Source: an uncultured Lachnospiraceae bacterium
GTDB lineage: Bacteria > Bacillota > Clostridia > Lachnospirales > Lachnospiraceae
DNA: 64,000 nucleotides
Direction of reading: 5' to 3'
Assembly: GCA_910585905.1 (NCBI GenBank)
Contig: CAJUID010000003.1
Location: 113,861-177,860 of the forward strand
Position numbers and translations under genes: made by a program. Every line of letters begins with the position of its first letter. The first letter of the stretch is position 1. Below are positions 25,664-34,231 of this stretch, piece after piece. The notes under the pieces were generated by a model that saw only the letters and a list, made by a program, of their open reading frames with translations, made no database searches and was not told where the DNA came from.

Positions 25664-26653
25664 ATGTTAAACGGAAAAAATATATTAGTGACTGGTGGGA
25701 CAGGCTCTTTTGGGAAAAAGTTTTTACAGATGGTATTTCAAAAATATCATCCTAATAAGGTGGTAATTTATTCCCGGGATGAGTACAAACAGAGTGTTAT
25801 GGAAACGGAATTTGCTGATAAAGTGGATATGTCAAAGGTACGATTTTTTATTGGCGATGTAAGAGATAGGGAGCGCCTATATCGGGCATTTGAAGATATT
25901 GACTATGTTGTCCATGCTGCTGCTATGAAACAAGTACCAGTATGTGAGTATAATCCAATGGAAGCAGTAAAAACGAATATATACGGTGCCAGAAATATTA
26001 TTGACGCTGCGTTAGACCGCAATGTGAAAAAAGTAATTGCGTTATCGACGGATAAAGCAGTTAATCCAATTAATTTGTATGGCGGCACGAAATTGGTATC
26101 TGATAAATTGTTTATAGCTGCTAATTCGTATTCTGGAACTAAGGAAACAAGATTTTCAATAGTGCGTTATGGAAATGTTGCTGGGAGCAGAGGGTCTGTG
26201 ATACCTATTTGGAAAAAGATGATAAATAAGGGTGAGGATACTTTGGGTGTTACGGATATGCGGATGACTAGATTCTGGATTACATTAGAACAGGGTGTGG
26301 AATTGGCATTTAAAGCATTAGAAGAGTCGAGAGGTGGAGAAACATACATATCAAAGATACCATCTTTTCACATTGGGGATTTAGCAGAAGCTATGTTGCC
26401 GGGATGCAATATTAAAGAAATTGGCATTCGTGAAGGGGAAAAGCTACATGAGGTTATGGTGACTAGAGATGATTCATGGTCAACATATGAATATGATAAA
26501 CATTTTATTATCTATCCTCGTTATGATTGGGCAAACGATAATAATATGTTACCTGGAGGAACTAAGGTTGCAGATGGTTTTGAATATAATTCAGGGACAA
26601 ATGAACAGTGGCTTTCTGTGGAGGAATTAAGAGATGCATTAAAAAATATTTAA
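25664..26653 (+). CDS. pseB: UDP-N-acetylglucosamine 4,6-dehydratase (inverting)
   Basis: This 329-residue extended SDR enzyme has ILVTGGTGSFGKKF at the N-terminus (NADP site), HAAAMKQVPVCEYNP near residue 85 and STDKAVNPINLYGGTK near 130 (catalytic Lys and Tyr region), followed by RYGNVAGSRGSVIP. This is the PseB/FlaA1 pattern. It turns UDP-GlcNAc into UDP-2-acetamido-2,6-dideoxy-beta-L-arabino-hexos-4-ulose, the first step to pseudaminic acid. It is followed by an amidotransferase gene after 24 bp. Start ATG 25664 with AAGGAGATGAAG. Confidence 0.93.
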   Translation: MLNGKNILVTGGTGSFGKKFLQMVFQKYHPNKVVIYSRDEYKQSVMETEFADKVDMSKVRFFIGDVRDRERLYRAFEDIDYVVHAAAMKQVPVCEYNPMEAVKTNIYGARNIIDAALDRNVKKVIALSTDKAVNPINLYGGTKLVSDKLFIAANSYSGTKETRFSIVRYGNVAGSRGSVIPIWKKMINKGEDTLGVTDMRMTRFWITLEQGVELAFKALEESRGGETYISKIPSFHIGDLAEAMLPGCNIKEIGIREGEKLHEVMVTRDDSWSTYEYDKHFIIYPRYDWANDNNMLPGGTKVADGFEYNSGTNEQWLSVEELRDALKNI

Positions 26654-26677
26654 TATAAATAGAAAGGAAGATACCTT

Positions 26678-27820
26678 ATGAAGTATTGTAAAAAGTGTTT
26701 GCAGCCGGATACAAGGCCAGAAATCATATTTAATCATGATCAAGTTTGTTATGCATGTTGTTATGAAGAAAGTAAAAAGGAAATTGACTGGGATTTAAGG
26801 GAAAAAGAATTAAAAGATATCGCAAAAAAAGCTAAGGAGGAGAGAAAGAAACGTAATGGTAGCTATGATTGCGTAATTGGAGTTTCAGGTGGAAAAGACA
26901 GTACATTTCAAGCGGTATATGCAAAGGAAAAGTTGGGGCTTCGCCCGCTTTTAGTAAATTGTGCTCCAGATGAAATTACCGATATAGGAAGGAAAAATCT
27001 TGATAATTTAAGTAATTTAGGGTTTGACATGATTTCTATTAAGCCAAATCCCAATATTGCAAAGCAGCTTGCAAGAAAAACTTTTTTTGAAAGAGGAAAT
27101 ATAGTTGCTGCTTCAGAATATTGCCTATGGTCATCGGCATACATAATTGCTGATAAATTTAATATATCCCTTGTGATACAGGGTGAAAATGGGGGACTTA
27201 CTCTTGGAACATCGGATACTTCAGAAGCTGCTGAAGATGCTTTTAGTGCAGCCAGGCAAAATACTTTGAAGCAATCGGATGCTTTAGGTTTAATTGACGG
27301 AGAAGATAATTTATCAGCAGAGGATGTGTATTTTTATCAGTTCCCTAATATTGAGGAAATGAGGAAAAAGGGGATTCAGGCAATCTATCTACAGTACTAT
27401 GTAAAAGAATGGTCACAGGTTGGCAACGCTGATTTTTCCATTGCGAGGGGCTTTTTGGGAAATATGACGGATGATTTACATGATTTGGGTAGGTATAGGA
27501 GGTTTACTGCTTTGGATACCGATTTATCTGTTGCGAACCAAATGATTAAATATTTGAAATTTGGTTTTGGTTTTGCAACAGATGAAGCCTGCTATGATAT
27601 CAGGGAAGGGCGTCTCAGCAGGGAAGATGCAGTATGGTATATAAAGGAGTATGACGGCAAATGCGGTGATAAATTTATCAAAGCTGCCTGTGAGTATTTG
27701 TCAATTACAGAAAAAGAATTTTGGGATGTTGTTGATAAATACGTGAACCGAGACTTATTTGAAAAAAATGAAAGTGGGCATTGGACTCCTAAGTTTGAAG
27801 TAGGAATTGACTTCGATTGA
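26678..27820 (+). CDS. N-acetyl sugar amidotransferase (WbpG/PseA family)
   Basis: This 380-residue protein has an N-terminal zinc-binding-like region (YCKKCLQPDTRP, CYACCYEE), then the PP-loop IGVSGGKDSTFQAV near residue 68 that binds ATP. The GENGG and QYYVKEWSQ segments fit the TIGR03573 family. Known members turn an acetamido group of pseudaminic acid (PseA) or another sugar (WbpG, LegX) into an acetamidino group. The ammonia-supplying HisH/HisF-like partner genes are not in the window. The gene lies within the pse run. Confidence 0.85.
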   Translation: MKYCKKCLQPDTRPEIIFNHDQVCYACCYEESKKEIDWDLREKELKDIAKKAKEERKKRNGSYDCVIGVSGGKDSTFQAVYAKEKLGLRPLLVNCAPDEITDIGRKNLDNLSNLGFDMISIKPNPNIAKQLARKTFFERGNIVAASEYCLWSSAYIIADKFNISLVIQGENGGLTLGTSDTSEAAEDAFSAARQNTLKQSDALGLIDGEDNLSAEDVYFYQFPNIEEMRKKGIQAIYLQYYVKEWSQVGNADFSIARGFLGNMTDDLHDLGRYRRFTALDTDLSVANQMIKYLKFGFGFATDEACYDIREGRLSREDAVWYIKEYDGKCGDKFIKAACEYLSITEKEFWDVVDKYVNRDLFEKNESGHWTPKFEVGIDFD

Positions 27821-27837
27821 AAATAGTTGGTAGAGGG

Positions 27838-27863
27838 CTGTCCACAAAAGTTTTTACGGACAG
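27838..27863 (+). other. Hairpin between the amidotransferase and aldo/keto reductase genes
   Basis: CTGTCC (27838-27843) pairs with GGACAG (27858-27863), and the flanking bases extend the stem with a bulge. It lacks a T-run downstream. It may be a weak terminator or processing site. Confidence 0.35.
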
Positions 27864-27900
27864 TTCCTAAATATATTAAAAAAGTAAATTGGTGGAAAAT

Positions 27901-28815
27901 ATGTCAAAATTGTGTATAGGAACAGTACAGTTTGGAATGAAATATGGTGTGAATAATGCGATTGGACGGAAACCTTCCAGGCAGGAAAGTTTTGAAATGT
28001 TGGATTACGCACTTACACACGGCATTGATACAATAGATACTGCAAGAGCTTACGGGGATGCAGAGTTGCTCTTGGGTGAGTATTTTAGAAATAGGCAAAG
28101 CTTGAATCACATTAAGATCATTTCAAAATTGCGTCCAAATGTAATAGAAAAAGGTGAGAAGGATATTGCAGGGGTGATGCGCAGGGAAATAGAAGAATCA
28201 TTGGACAGGATGTCCATTACATCACTGGATGGATATTTGCTGCATACACCGGAATATATCTATAATGCTAAAATCCAAGATGCATTATGCAGCCTGAAAG
28301 AGCAGAACTATGTAAAAAATATTGGTGTTTCTATTTACAATATTGAAGATGGGTATGCAGCAATAAAAACGGGTATTGTTAATTATATGCAACTTCCCTA
28401 TAGCATTTTAGATCAAAGAGGAATAAAGACAGGGATGATCCAGGAAGCAAAAAAGTTAGGAATTACAATATTTACAAGGAGTGCTTTTTTGCAAGGATTA
28501 TTTATGATGCCGCAAACGGAGATACCTAATTATTTGCAGCAAGTTTGTCCATATTTAAATATTTTCGATAGGATACTTGGGGAGTATGGGGTAGATAAAG
28601 TTTCGGCTCTCTTAAGATTTGTAACATATGAGAAGGATATTGATTATCTGGTTTTTGGTGTAGAAAAAAAAGAGCAGTTAGAAGAGAATATTATGAAAGC
28701 AGTTAGGGAAGATGTCCCAGACGAATGTATTTTGGAATTAAAGAAACAGATTGGTGAAGTTGGAGAATCAATTATATTTCCAAGTCTATGGGCAAATGGA
28801 AGGAGAGCAGAATAA
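27901..28815 (+). CDS. Aldo/keto reductase
   Basis: This 304-residue protein has a TIM-barrel AKR pattern: GTVQFGMKYGVNN, IDTIDTARAYGDAELLLGEY (catalytic Asp and Tyr, near residue 40-46), KIISKLRP (catalytic Lys) and LLHTPEY (His). NAD(P)H-dependent sugar reductases of this type are common in nonulosonate loci beside SpsF-type genes, but the exact sugar is unknown. The ATG at 27901 has GGTGG just upstream. The methyltransferase gene starts right after its stop. Confidence 0.8.
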   Translation: MSKLCIGTVQFGMKYGVNNAIGRKPSRQESFEMLDYALTHGIDTIDTARAYGDAELLLGEYFRNRQSLNHIKIISKLRPNVIEKGEKDIAGVMRREIEESLDRMSITSLDGYLLHTPEYIYNAKIQDALCSLKEQNYVKNIGVSIYNIEDGYAAIKTGIVNYMQLPYSILDQRGIKTGMIQEAKKLGITIFTRSAFLQGLFMMPQTEIPNYLQQVCPYLNIFDRILGEYGVDKVSALLRFVTYEKDIDYLVFGVEKKEQLEENIMKAVREDVPDECILELKKQIGEVGESIIFPSLWANGRRAE

Positions 28816-28819
28816 AACA

Positions 28820-29479
28820 ATGGATAGCGAAGCAGATGCATGGTTTTTTCGGAATAAAAGATATTTAGAAGAAAGGCTGGAGGTGTCAGAAGGGACAAAA
28901 CGGGTATTAGAGTTTTTAGAAGGGCAGAAAGAGCCTGGTAGTTGGACAGGGAAAAATATTTTAGAAATCGGAGCGTGTTACGGATATAATCTCAAATACC
29001 TTTCAGACAGGCTTGGGACTACTTGTTATGGAATTGAGCCTTCTGCTGCGGCAATTAATTATGGGAAAGAAAAATATAATGGAGTAATACATCTAGAACA
29101 AGGAACTTCTGATGATTTGCCATATGAGAGTGAGAAGTTTGATGTTGTGATTATGGGCTTTTGTATGTACTGGGTTGAGCGAAAATATTTAATGCGGACA
29201 GTAGCAGAGGCAGACCGTGTCTTAAAAGAAAACGGATATCTGATGTTAATAGATTTTGATACCGCTATGCCATATAAAAGAGTTAATGTCCATAATTCGG
29301 AAGTTTGGACCTATAAAATGCAGTATGTGAATTTGTTTTTAGCTAATCCGCAGTATTATCTGGTAAACAAGACAAATTATTCTGATAATAGTATGGCATT
29401 TAGCGAAGATATTCAAGAGAGAATTTCATTTAATGTACTGTATAAGGAAAAAATAGAGGATGCTTATGTAAGAAATTAA
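28820..29479 (+). CDS. SAM-dependent methyltransferase
   Basis: This protein of about 219 residues has a class I core: NILEIGACYGYNLKYLSDRLG (motif I with a changed glycine pattern), GIEPSAAAINYG, FDVVIMGFCMYWV and ADRVLKENGYLMLIDF. It may methylate the nonulosonate or a linked sugar. The start is uncertain: ATG 28820 lies 15 bp after AAGGAG, and ATG 28796 in the same frame overlaps the previous gene. The gene sits between the aldo/keto reductase and the cytidylyltransferase. Confidence 0.72.
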   Translation: MDSEADAWFFRNKRYLEERLEVSEGTKRVLEFLEGQKEPGSWTGKNILEIGACYGYNLKYLSDRLGTTCYGIEPSAAAINYGKEKYNGVIHLEQGTSDDLPYESEKFDVVIMGFCMYWVERKYLMRTVAEADRVLKENGYLMLIDFDTAMPYKRVNVHNSEVWTYKMQYVNLFLANPQYYLVNKTNYSDNSMAFSEDIQERISFNVLYKEKIEDAYVRN

Positions 29480-29489
29480 ATATAGGGAG

Positions 29490-30299
29490 ATGGTTGAATT
29501 GAACAATTTGGCGATTATTCAGGCAAGAATGGGTTCATCCCGTCTGCCGGGCAAGGTTCTAAAAGAATTGGCTGGTAAACCGGTGTTATGGCATGTAATC
29601 CATCGTGTTAAGAGAAGCCGAATGATAGATGAGGTAGTAGTGGCAACGTCATTTCGCGAAGAAGATTTGGAGATTGTAAAGTATTGCGCAGATAGAGGCA
29701 TTCGGGTTTTTGTGGGTTCGGATGAAGATGTGTTGGATCGGTATTATCAGGCGGCGCGATTGTTAGAACCTAAAAATGTTGTCCGCATTACGGCAGACTG
29801 CCCTTTGCACGATGCGGATGTGATAGACAGAATCATTGAAAAACATATTAGCGAGGATAATGATTATACATCCAATACAATGGAAGAAACATTTCCAGAT
29901 GGATTAGATTGTGAAGTTATGAAGTTTCCTGTATTGGAGGAAGCTTGGAAAAAGGCAGAATTATTATCAGAACGGGAGCATGTTACACAATATATCTTAA
30001 AAAATGATCAATATAAAAAAGGGTGTGTTGTAAGTTCGGTTTATCTGGGAAATGAACGTTGGACGTTGGACACAGCTCAAGATTACAAATTTATAAGCAA
30101 AGTATTCGATGAATTGTACTCAGATAACCAAGAATTTGGAATAAATGATATCTGTTTTTTGCTCAAACAGAATCCAGATATTAGGGAAATCAATAGCACC
30201 ACAATTCGTAATGAAGGATTGCTGCATTCCCTTGCAAATGACCATACTATTTTATCAGGGGGAGATAAAAATGAATCATACACAAAAATTATACAATAA
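29490..30299 (+). CDS. pseF: SpsF/PseF-like CTP-dependent cytidylyltransferase
   Basis: This 269-residue protein shows the CTP_transf_3 (PF02348) signature AIIQARMGSSRLPGKVLKEL at the N-terminus, VVVATSFREED, and RITADCPLHDADVID near residue 98 with the metal-binding Asp. It should form the CMP-activated sugar that ends the pseudaminic-type pathway. The SpsF subtype is used instead of the NeuA-like PseF of epsilonproteobacteria, so the symbol is by function. GGGAG directly abuts ATG 29490, so a TTG at 29499 may be the true start. It overlaps the next gene by 29 bp. Confidence 0.75.
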   Translation: MVELNNLAIIQARMGSSRLPGKVLKELAGKPVLWHVIHRVKRSRMIDEVVVATSFREEDLEIVKYCADRGIRVFVGSDEDVLDRYYQAARLLEPKNVVRITADCPLHDADVIDRIIEKHISEDNDYTSNTMEETFPDGLDCEVMKFPVLEEAWKKAELLSEREHVTQYILKNDQYKKGCVVSSVYLGNERWTLDTAQDYKFISKVFDELYSDNQEFGINDICFLLKQNPDIREINSTTIRNEGLLHSLANDHTILSGGDKNESYTKIIQ

Positions 30300-31581
30300 G
30301 GCAAAAAAGATTATTCCGGGAGGGACACAGTTATTGAGCAAACGACCGGAAATGTATCTCCCAGGTAAATGGCCGGCATATTACTCGAAAGCAAAAGGGT
30401 GCGAGGTATGGGATTTGGATGGTAACCATTATTATGACGCTTGTATTATGGGGGTAGGGTCATGTGTGCTGGGATATGCTTTTGAGGAAGTAGATACTGT
30501 TGCAAAAGAGGCAATAGACCAAGGGGGGATGTGTACCTTAAATGTACCAGAGGAGGTTGAACTAGCAGATAAGTTGCTACAGATTCACCCATGGGCAGAT
30601 ATGGTAAGGTACGCAAAGACCGGAGGAGAGGCGATGGCAATAGCAGCAAGAATAGCACGTGCTGCAACTGGAAAGGATATCGTCCTTGTCTGTGGGTACC
30701 ATGGCTGGCATGATTGGTATCTTGCGGCAAATTTAGTCAAAGGAGACCCTTTAGCAGATGTTCATTTAAAAGGGTTGGAACCTAAAGGAGTACCTTCTGG
30801 ACTGGCTGGGACAAACTTAATCTTTCATTACAATAATTTAGAGGAATTTAGACAGATTGTTTCGGATAATAAAGGAAAGATTGCTGCCGTAATTATGGAG
30901 CCTATTCGAAATACATATCCCCAAAACGATTTTTTAGTGCAGATTAGACAAATAACTGAGAATGAAAACATTGTTCTGATTTTTGATGAAATAACTGCAG
31001 GATTTCGTCTGTGTTTAGGAGGTAGCCATTTATCGTTAGGGGTAGAACCGGATATAGCAGTTTTTGCAAAGGCAATTTCAAATGGCTATCCGCTTGCAGC
31101 AATTATGGGAAAAGAAAAGTATATGCAGGCTGCACAAGAAACGTTTATTAGCAGTACATTTTGGACAGAACGAATTAGTTTTGCCGCTACCATTCAGTCC
31201 ATCAAATGTTATGAGAAGTATCAGGTAAATGAGTATATATGTAAAATTGGAAAACAAATTCAGGAACGCTGGTTGGAAACTGCGGCCAAACATAATTTGA
31301 AAATTTGTGTATCCGGCATATATCCTTTGAGCCATTTTGAATTTGAATATGAAGATGCACTGGCATATAAAACATATTTTACACAAGAAATGTTGAAAAG
31401 AGGATTCCTTGCGTCTACGGGGTTTTATGTATCTTATGCTCATACACAGGAAATTGTAGATAAATATTTTATTGCGGTAGATGAAGTTATGGAACAGATG
31501 GAAAAGGTGATGGAAAAGAAAGAAAGTATCCTGCATTATATTGATGAAATTTGTCATGCTGGATTTGACCGGCTCAATTAG
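30271..31581 (+). CDS. Class III (GSA-type) PLP-dependent aminotransferase
   Basis: This 436-residue protein resembles glutamate-1-semialdehyde aminomutase: IIPGGTQLLSKRPEMYLPGKWP, VWDLDGNHYYDACIMGVGSCVLG, KTGGEAMAIAARIARAATGKD, LIFDEITAGFR (PLP Asp) and FAKAISNGYPLAAIMGK with the Schiff-base lysine. It lies in the pse cluster rather than with heme genes, so it likely aminates or isomerises a sugar intermediate. The ATG at 30271 follows GGGGGAG and lies inside the end of the cytidylyltransferase gene. Confidence 0.82.
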   Translation: MNHTQKLYNKAKKIIPGGTQLLSKRPEMYLPGKWPAYYSKAKGCEVWDLDGNHYYDACIMGVGSCVLGYAFEEVDTVAKEAIDQGGMCTLNVPEEVELADKLLQIHPWADMVRYAKTGGEAMAIAARIARAATGKDIVLVCGYHGWHDWYLAANLVKGDPLADVHLKGLEPKGVPSGLAGTNLIFHYNNLEEFRQIVSDNKGKIAAVIMEPIRNTYPQNDFLVQIRQITENENIVLIFDEITAGFRLCLGGSHLSLGVEPDIAVFAKAISNGYPLAAIMGKEKYMQAAQETFISSTFWTERISFAATIQSIKCYEKYQVNEYICKIGKQIQERWLETAAKHNLKICVSGIYPLSHFEFEYEDALAYKTYFTQEMLKRGFLASTGFYVSYAHTQEIVDKYFIAVDEVMEQMEKVMEKKESILHYIDEICHAGFDRLN

Positions 31582-31621
31582 GCTGCAGCAGGAAAACGAT
31601 TTATGGAAAGGAAAAAGTAAA

Positions 31622-32626
31622 ATGGCGTATATTATTGCCGAGATGTCTGCTAATCATGCTGGCAGCATAGAACGTGCAAAAGAAATTATCCATGCGGCAG
31701 AAAAAGCGGGAGCAGACTGTATTAAAATTCAGACATATACCCCAGATACAATTACAATAGATTGCGATAATGAATATTTCCATATTACTAATGGCACATG
31801 GAAGGATGAAAAGCTTTATGATTTATATGGAAAAGCATATACGCCCTGGGAATGGCAGGCAGAATTGATGGAAGAAGCACAGAAAGTGGGCATTGATTTT
31901 TTGTCAACGCCATTTGACAAAACAGCTGTTGATTTTCTGGAGAGTCTAAATGTAAAGGCGTATAAGATTGCATCTTTCGAATTAGTTGATATTCCATTAA
32001 TTGAGTATGTGGCATCCAAAGGTAAACCAATTATTATGTCTACTGGAATGGGAACCCTAGAGGAAATTGAAGATGCCGTATCCGTAGTGCGTAAATATCA
32101 TAATCACATTACATTATTAAAATGTTCAAGTGCTTATCCTGCTATATCGGATGAGATGAATCTTTTAACTATGATAGATTTGAAAAAACGTTTTGGTTGT
32201 CCAGTAGGATTGTCAGATCATTCTATGGGCTCGCTTGGTGCAGTTGCTGCAGTTGCTATGGGGGCAGATATTATTGAGAAACATTTTTGTTTGAGCAGAA
32301 GTATAGATAATCCAGATTCATCATTTTCAATGGAACCCCAAGAATTTGCAGATATGGTTCAGAACGTCCGTATGGTAGAGAAGGCAAAAGGAGTGGTGCA
32401 TTATGGACCAACAACACAGGACAAGGATAGTGTTGTATTTCGGAAATCTATATTTGCTGTACAGGATATTAAAAAGGGGGAATTGCTTTCAGAGGAAAAT
32501 ATCAGAGTGATAAGGCCAGGGTACGGGATGAAGCCTAAATACTTAGGAGATATTTTAGGGAAAGAAGCGCTATGTGATGTGAGCAGGGGGACGCCAATCC
32601 TCAGAAAAATTGTGGGTGAAATCTAA
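31622..32626 (+). CDS. pseI: Pseudaminic acid synthase (NeuB/PseI family)
   Basis: This 334-residue protein has an N-terminal TIM-barrel NeuB domain: IIAEMSANHAGSIERAK, GADCIKIQTYTPDTITI, DFLSTPFDKTAVDFL, KIASFELVD and GLSDHSMGS. A C-terminal SAF (antifreeze-like) domain lies near residues 275-334 (RKSIFAVQDIKKGELL). It condenses the hexose made by PseG with phosphoenolpyruvate to give the nine-carbon acid. The SANHAG and TPDTIT forms are closer to PseI than to NeuB. Its stop overlaps the pseH start by one base. Confidence 0.9.
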   Translation: MAYIIAEMSANHAGSIERAKEIIHAAEKAGADCIKIQTYTPDTITIDCDNEYFHITNGTWKDEKLYDLYGKAYTPWEWQAELMEEAQKVGIDFLSTPFDKTAVDFLESLNVKAYKIASFELVDIPLIEYVASKGKPIIMSTGMGTLEEIEDAVSVVRKYHNHITLLKCSSAYPAISDEMNLLTMIDLKKRFGCPVGLSDHSMGSLGAVAAVAMGADIIEKHFCLSRSIDNPDSSFSMEPQEFADMVQNVRMVEKAKGVVHYGPTTQDKDSVVFRKSIFAVQDIKKGELLSEENIRVIRPGYGMKPKYLGDILGKEALCDVSRGTPILRKIVGEI

Positions 32627-33069
32627 TGAAATATAGATTGCAAAGGGTATGTGAAGAGGACAGGGATTTATTATTTAGATGGGCAAATGATAAAGAGTGC
32701 AGAAAGAATTCATTTCATTCGGAAGCTATATCTTATGAAGAGCATTGTAAATGGTTTTCAAAGCAACTTATTAATCAAATGTGCTATATGTATCTATATT
32801 ATTATGAAAATATGCCAATCGGGCAGGTTCGTATTAATTGCGAGGGAGAGGCGGGCTGTATTAGTTATTTTATTGCTTCTGAATACAGAGGGCAGGGACA
32901 TGCTTATAATATGCTGCAGTCGATGGAGTGTGAGATGCAGGGAAAAGTAAAGCAGCTTACTGCCTTTGTAAAATACGATAATATAGCGTCTCAGATGGTA
33001 TTTAAAAAAAGTAATTATGTTGAAATAAAAGAGAAGGATTATATCAAGTATAGTAAAAACTTTAATTAG
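32626..33069 (+). CDS. pseH: GNAT N-acetyltransferase, probable PseH
   Basis: This 147-residue protein has a GNAT fold pattern: N-terminal DRDLLFRWANDKECRKNSF, the central strand IGQVRIN, and acetyl-CoA motif A ISYFIASEYRGQGHAYNML (R-x-x-G-x-G/A). The position between pseI and pseC and the RWAND segment fit PseH, which acetylates the 4-amino group of the PseC product. Its ATG overlaps the pseI stop, so translation is probably coupled. The substrate call is by context. Confidence 0.8.
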   Translation: MKYRLQRVCEEDRDLLFRWANDKECRKNSFHSEAISYEEHCKWFSKQLINQMCYMYLYYYENMPIGQVRINCEGEAGCISYFIASEYRGQGHAYNMLQSMECEMQGKVKQLTAFVKYDNIASQMVFKKSNYVEIKEKDYIKYSKNFN

Positions 33070-33099
33070 AATAGCAAATAGGTAAATGGAGGTTAAAAT

Positions 33100-34224
33100 A
33101 TGTACATCCCATATGGGAAACAATTAATAGATGAAGAAGATATACAAGCGGTTGTAGATGTATTGCGTTCTGATTATCTTACCACTGGTCCCAAGGTAGC
33201 TGAATTTGAGCAAAAGGTAGCGGACTATGTAGGTGCAAAGTATGCTGTGGCGGTGAGCAATGGTACAGCAGCACTTCACATTGCCTGTTTAGCGGCGGGA
33301 ATTGGACAAGGGGATGAAGTGATTACGTCTCCAATTACGTTTGCAGCTTCTGCAAATTGTGTCTTTTATTGTGGTGGGACACCAATATTTGCAGATATTG
33401 ATGCGGAAAGCTATAATATCGCGCCAGAGGAAATAGAAAAGAAAATAACGAAGATAACAAAAGCGATTATCCCAGTGCACTACACCGGACAGCCATGCGA
33501 TATGGATCTGATCACAAAAATTGCAAAAAGATATGGGCTATTTGTAATAGAAGATGCCGCCCATGCTCTGGGTGCATCTTATAAAAGGAAGAAAATTGGC
33601 TCCATTTCTGATATGACATGTTTTAGTTTTCATCCGGTAAAACCAATTACAACGGGTGAAGGCGGCATGGTTGTAACAAATAATGAAGAATTGTATAAAC
33701 GTCTTGTCTTATTTCGGAGTCATGGAATTACTAGAGACGGGGAGTTAATGACAGAAAACCAGGGAGGATGGTACTATCAGCAGTTAGAACTGGGTTATAA
33801 TTACCGTATTACTGATATTTCCTGTGCATTGGGATGCAGCCAGATGAATAAATTAGATATTTTTTTAGAGAAGAGATGTGAAATTGCAGCTCGGTATGAT
33901 GATGCGTTTCGGGAAATTAATAATATCAAGATACCAAAACAGCTAGAAGGCTCCCAAAGTGGATGGCATCTTTACGTAATACAAGTGATTGGCAAAAAAC
34001 GGAAGGAAAGGTTTGACAAACTAAGGGCTATGGGTATTGGGGTAAATGTTCATTATATTCCAGTATACAAGCATCCGTATTATCAGAAACATGGATATGA
34101 CGGTTGTTTTTGCCCAAATGCGGAAGAGTTCTATGATAGGGCAATCAGTTTGCCGATTCACCCGAACCTAACAGTGGAACAGCAGGATTATGTAATTGCT
34201 CAGGTTTTAGATAGCATGAAATGA
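33100..34224 (+). CDS. pseC: UDP-4-amino-4,6-dideoxy-N-acetyl-L-altrosamine transaminase
   Basis: This 374-residue DegT/DnrJ/EryC1 aminotransferase has the PseC start MYIPYGKQLIDEEDIQAV. It shows AVSNGTAALHIACLAAGI, TFAASANCVFYCGG, VIEDAAHALGA (PLP Asp region) and SFHPVKPITTGEGGM with the catalytic lysine near residue 183. PseC transaminates the PseB product, using glutamate. Length is normal. It is 30 bp after pseH, and pseG follows with 7 bp between. Confidence 0.92.
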   Translation: MYIPYGKQLIDEEDIQAVVDVLRSDYLTTGPKVAEFEQKVADYVGAKYAVAVSNGTAALHIACLAAGIGQGDEVITSPITFAASANCVFYCGGTPIFADIDAESYNIAPEEIEKKITKITKAIIPVHYTGQPCDMDLITKIAKRYGLFVIEDAAHALGASYKRKKIGSISDMTCFSFHPVKPITTGEGGMVVTNNEELYKRLVLFRSHGITRDGELMTENQGGWYYQQLELGYNYRITDISCALGCSQMNKLDIFLEKRCEIAARYDDAFREINNIKIPKQLEGSQSGWHLYVIQVIGKKRKERFDKLRAMGIGVNVHYIPVYKHPYYQKHGYDGCFCPNAEEFYDRAISLPIHPNLTVEQQDYVIAQVLDSMK

Positions 34225-34231
34225 GGTGCAG

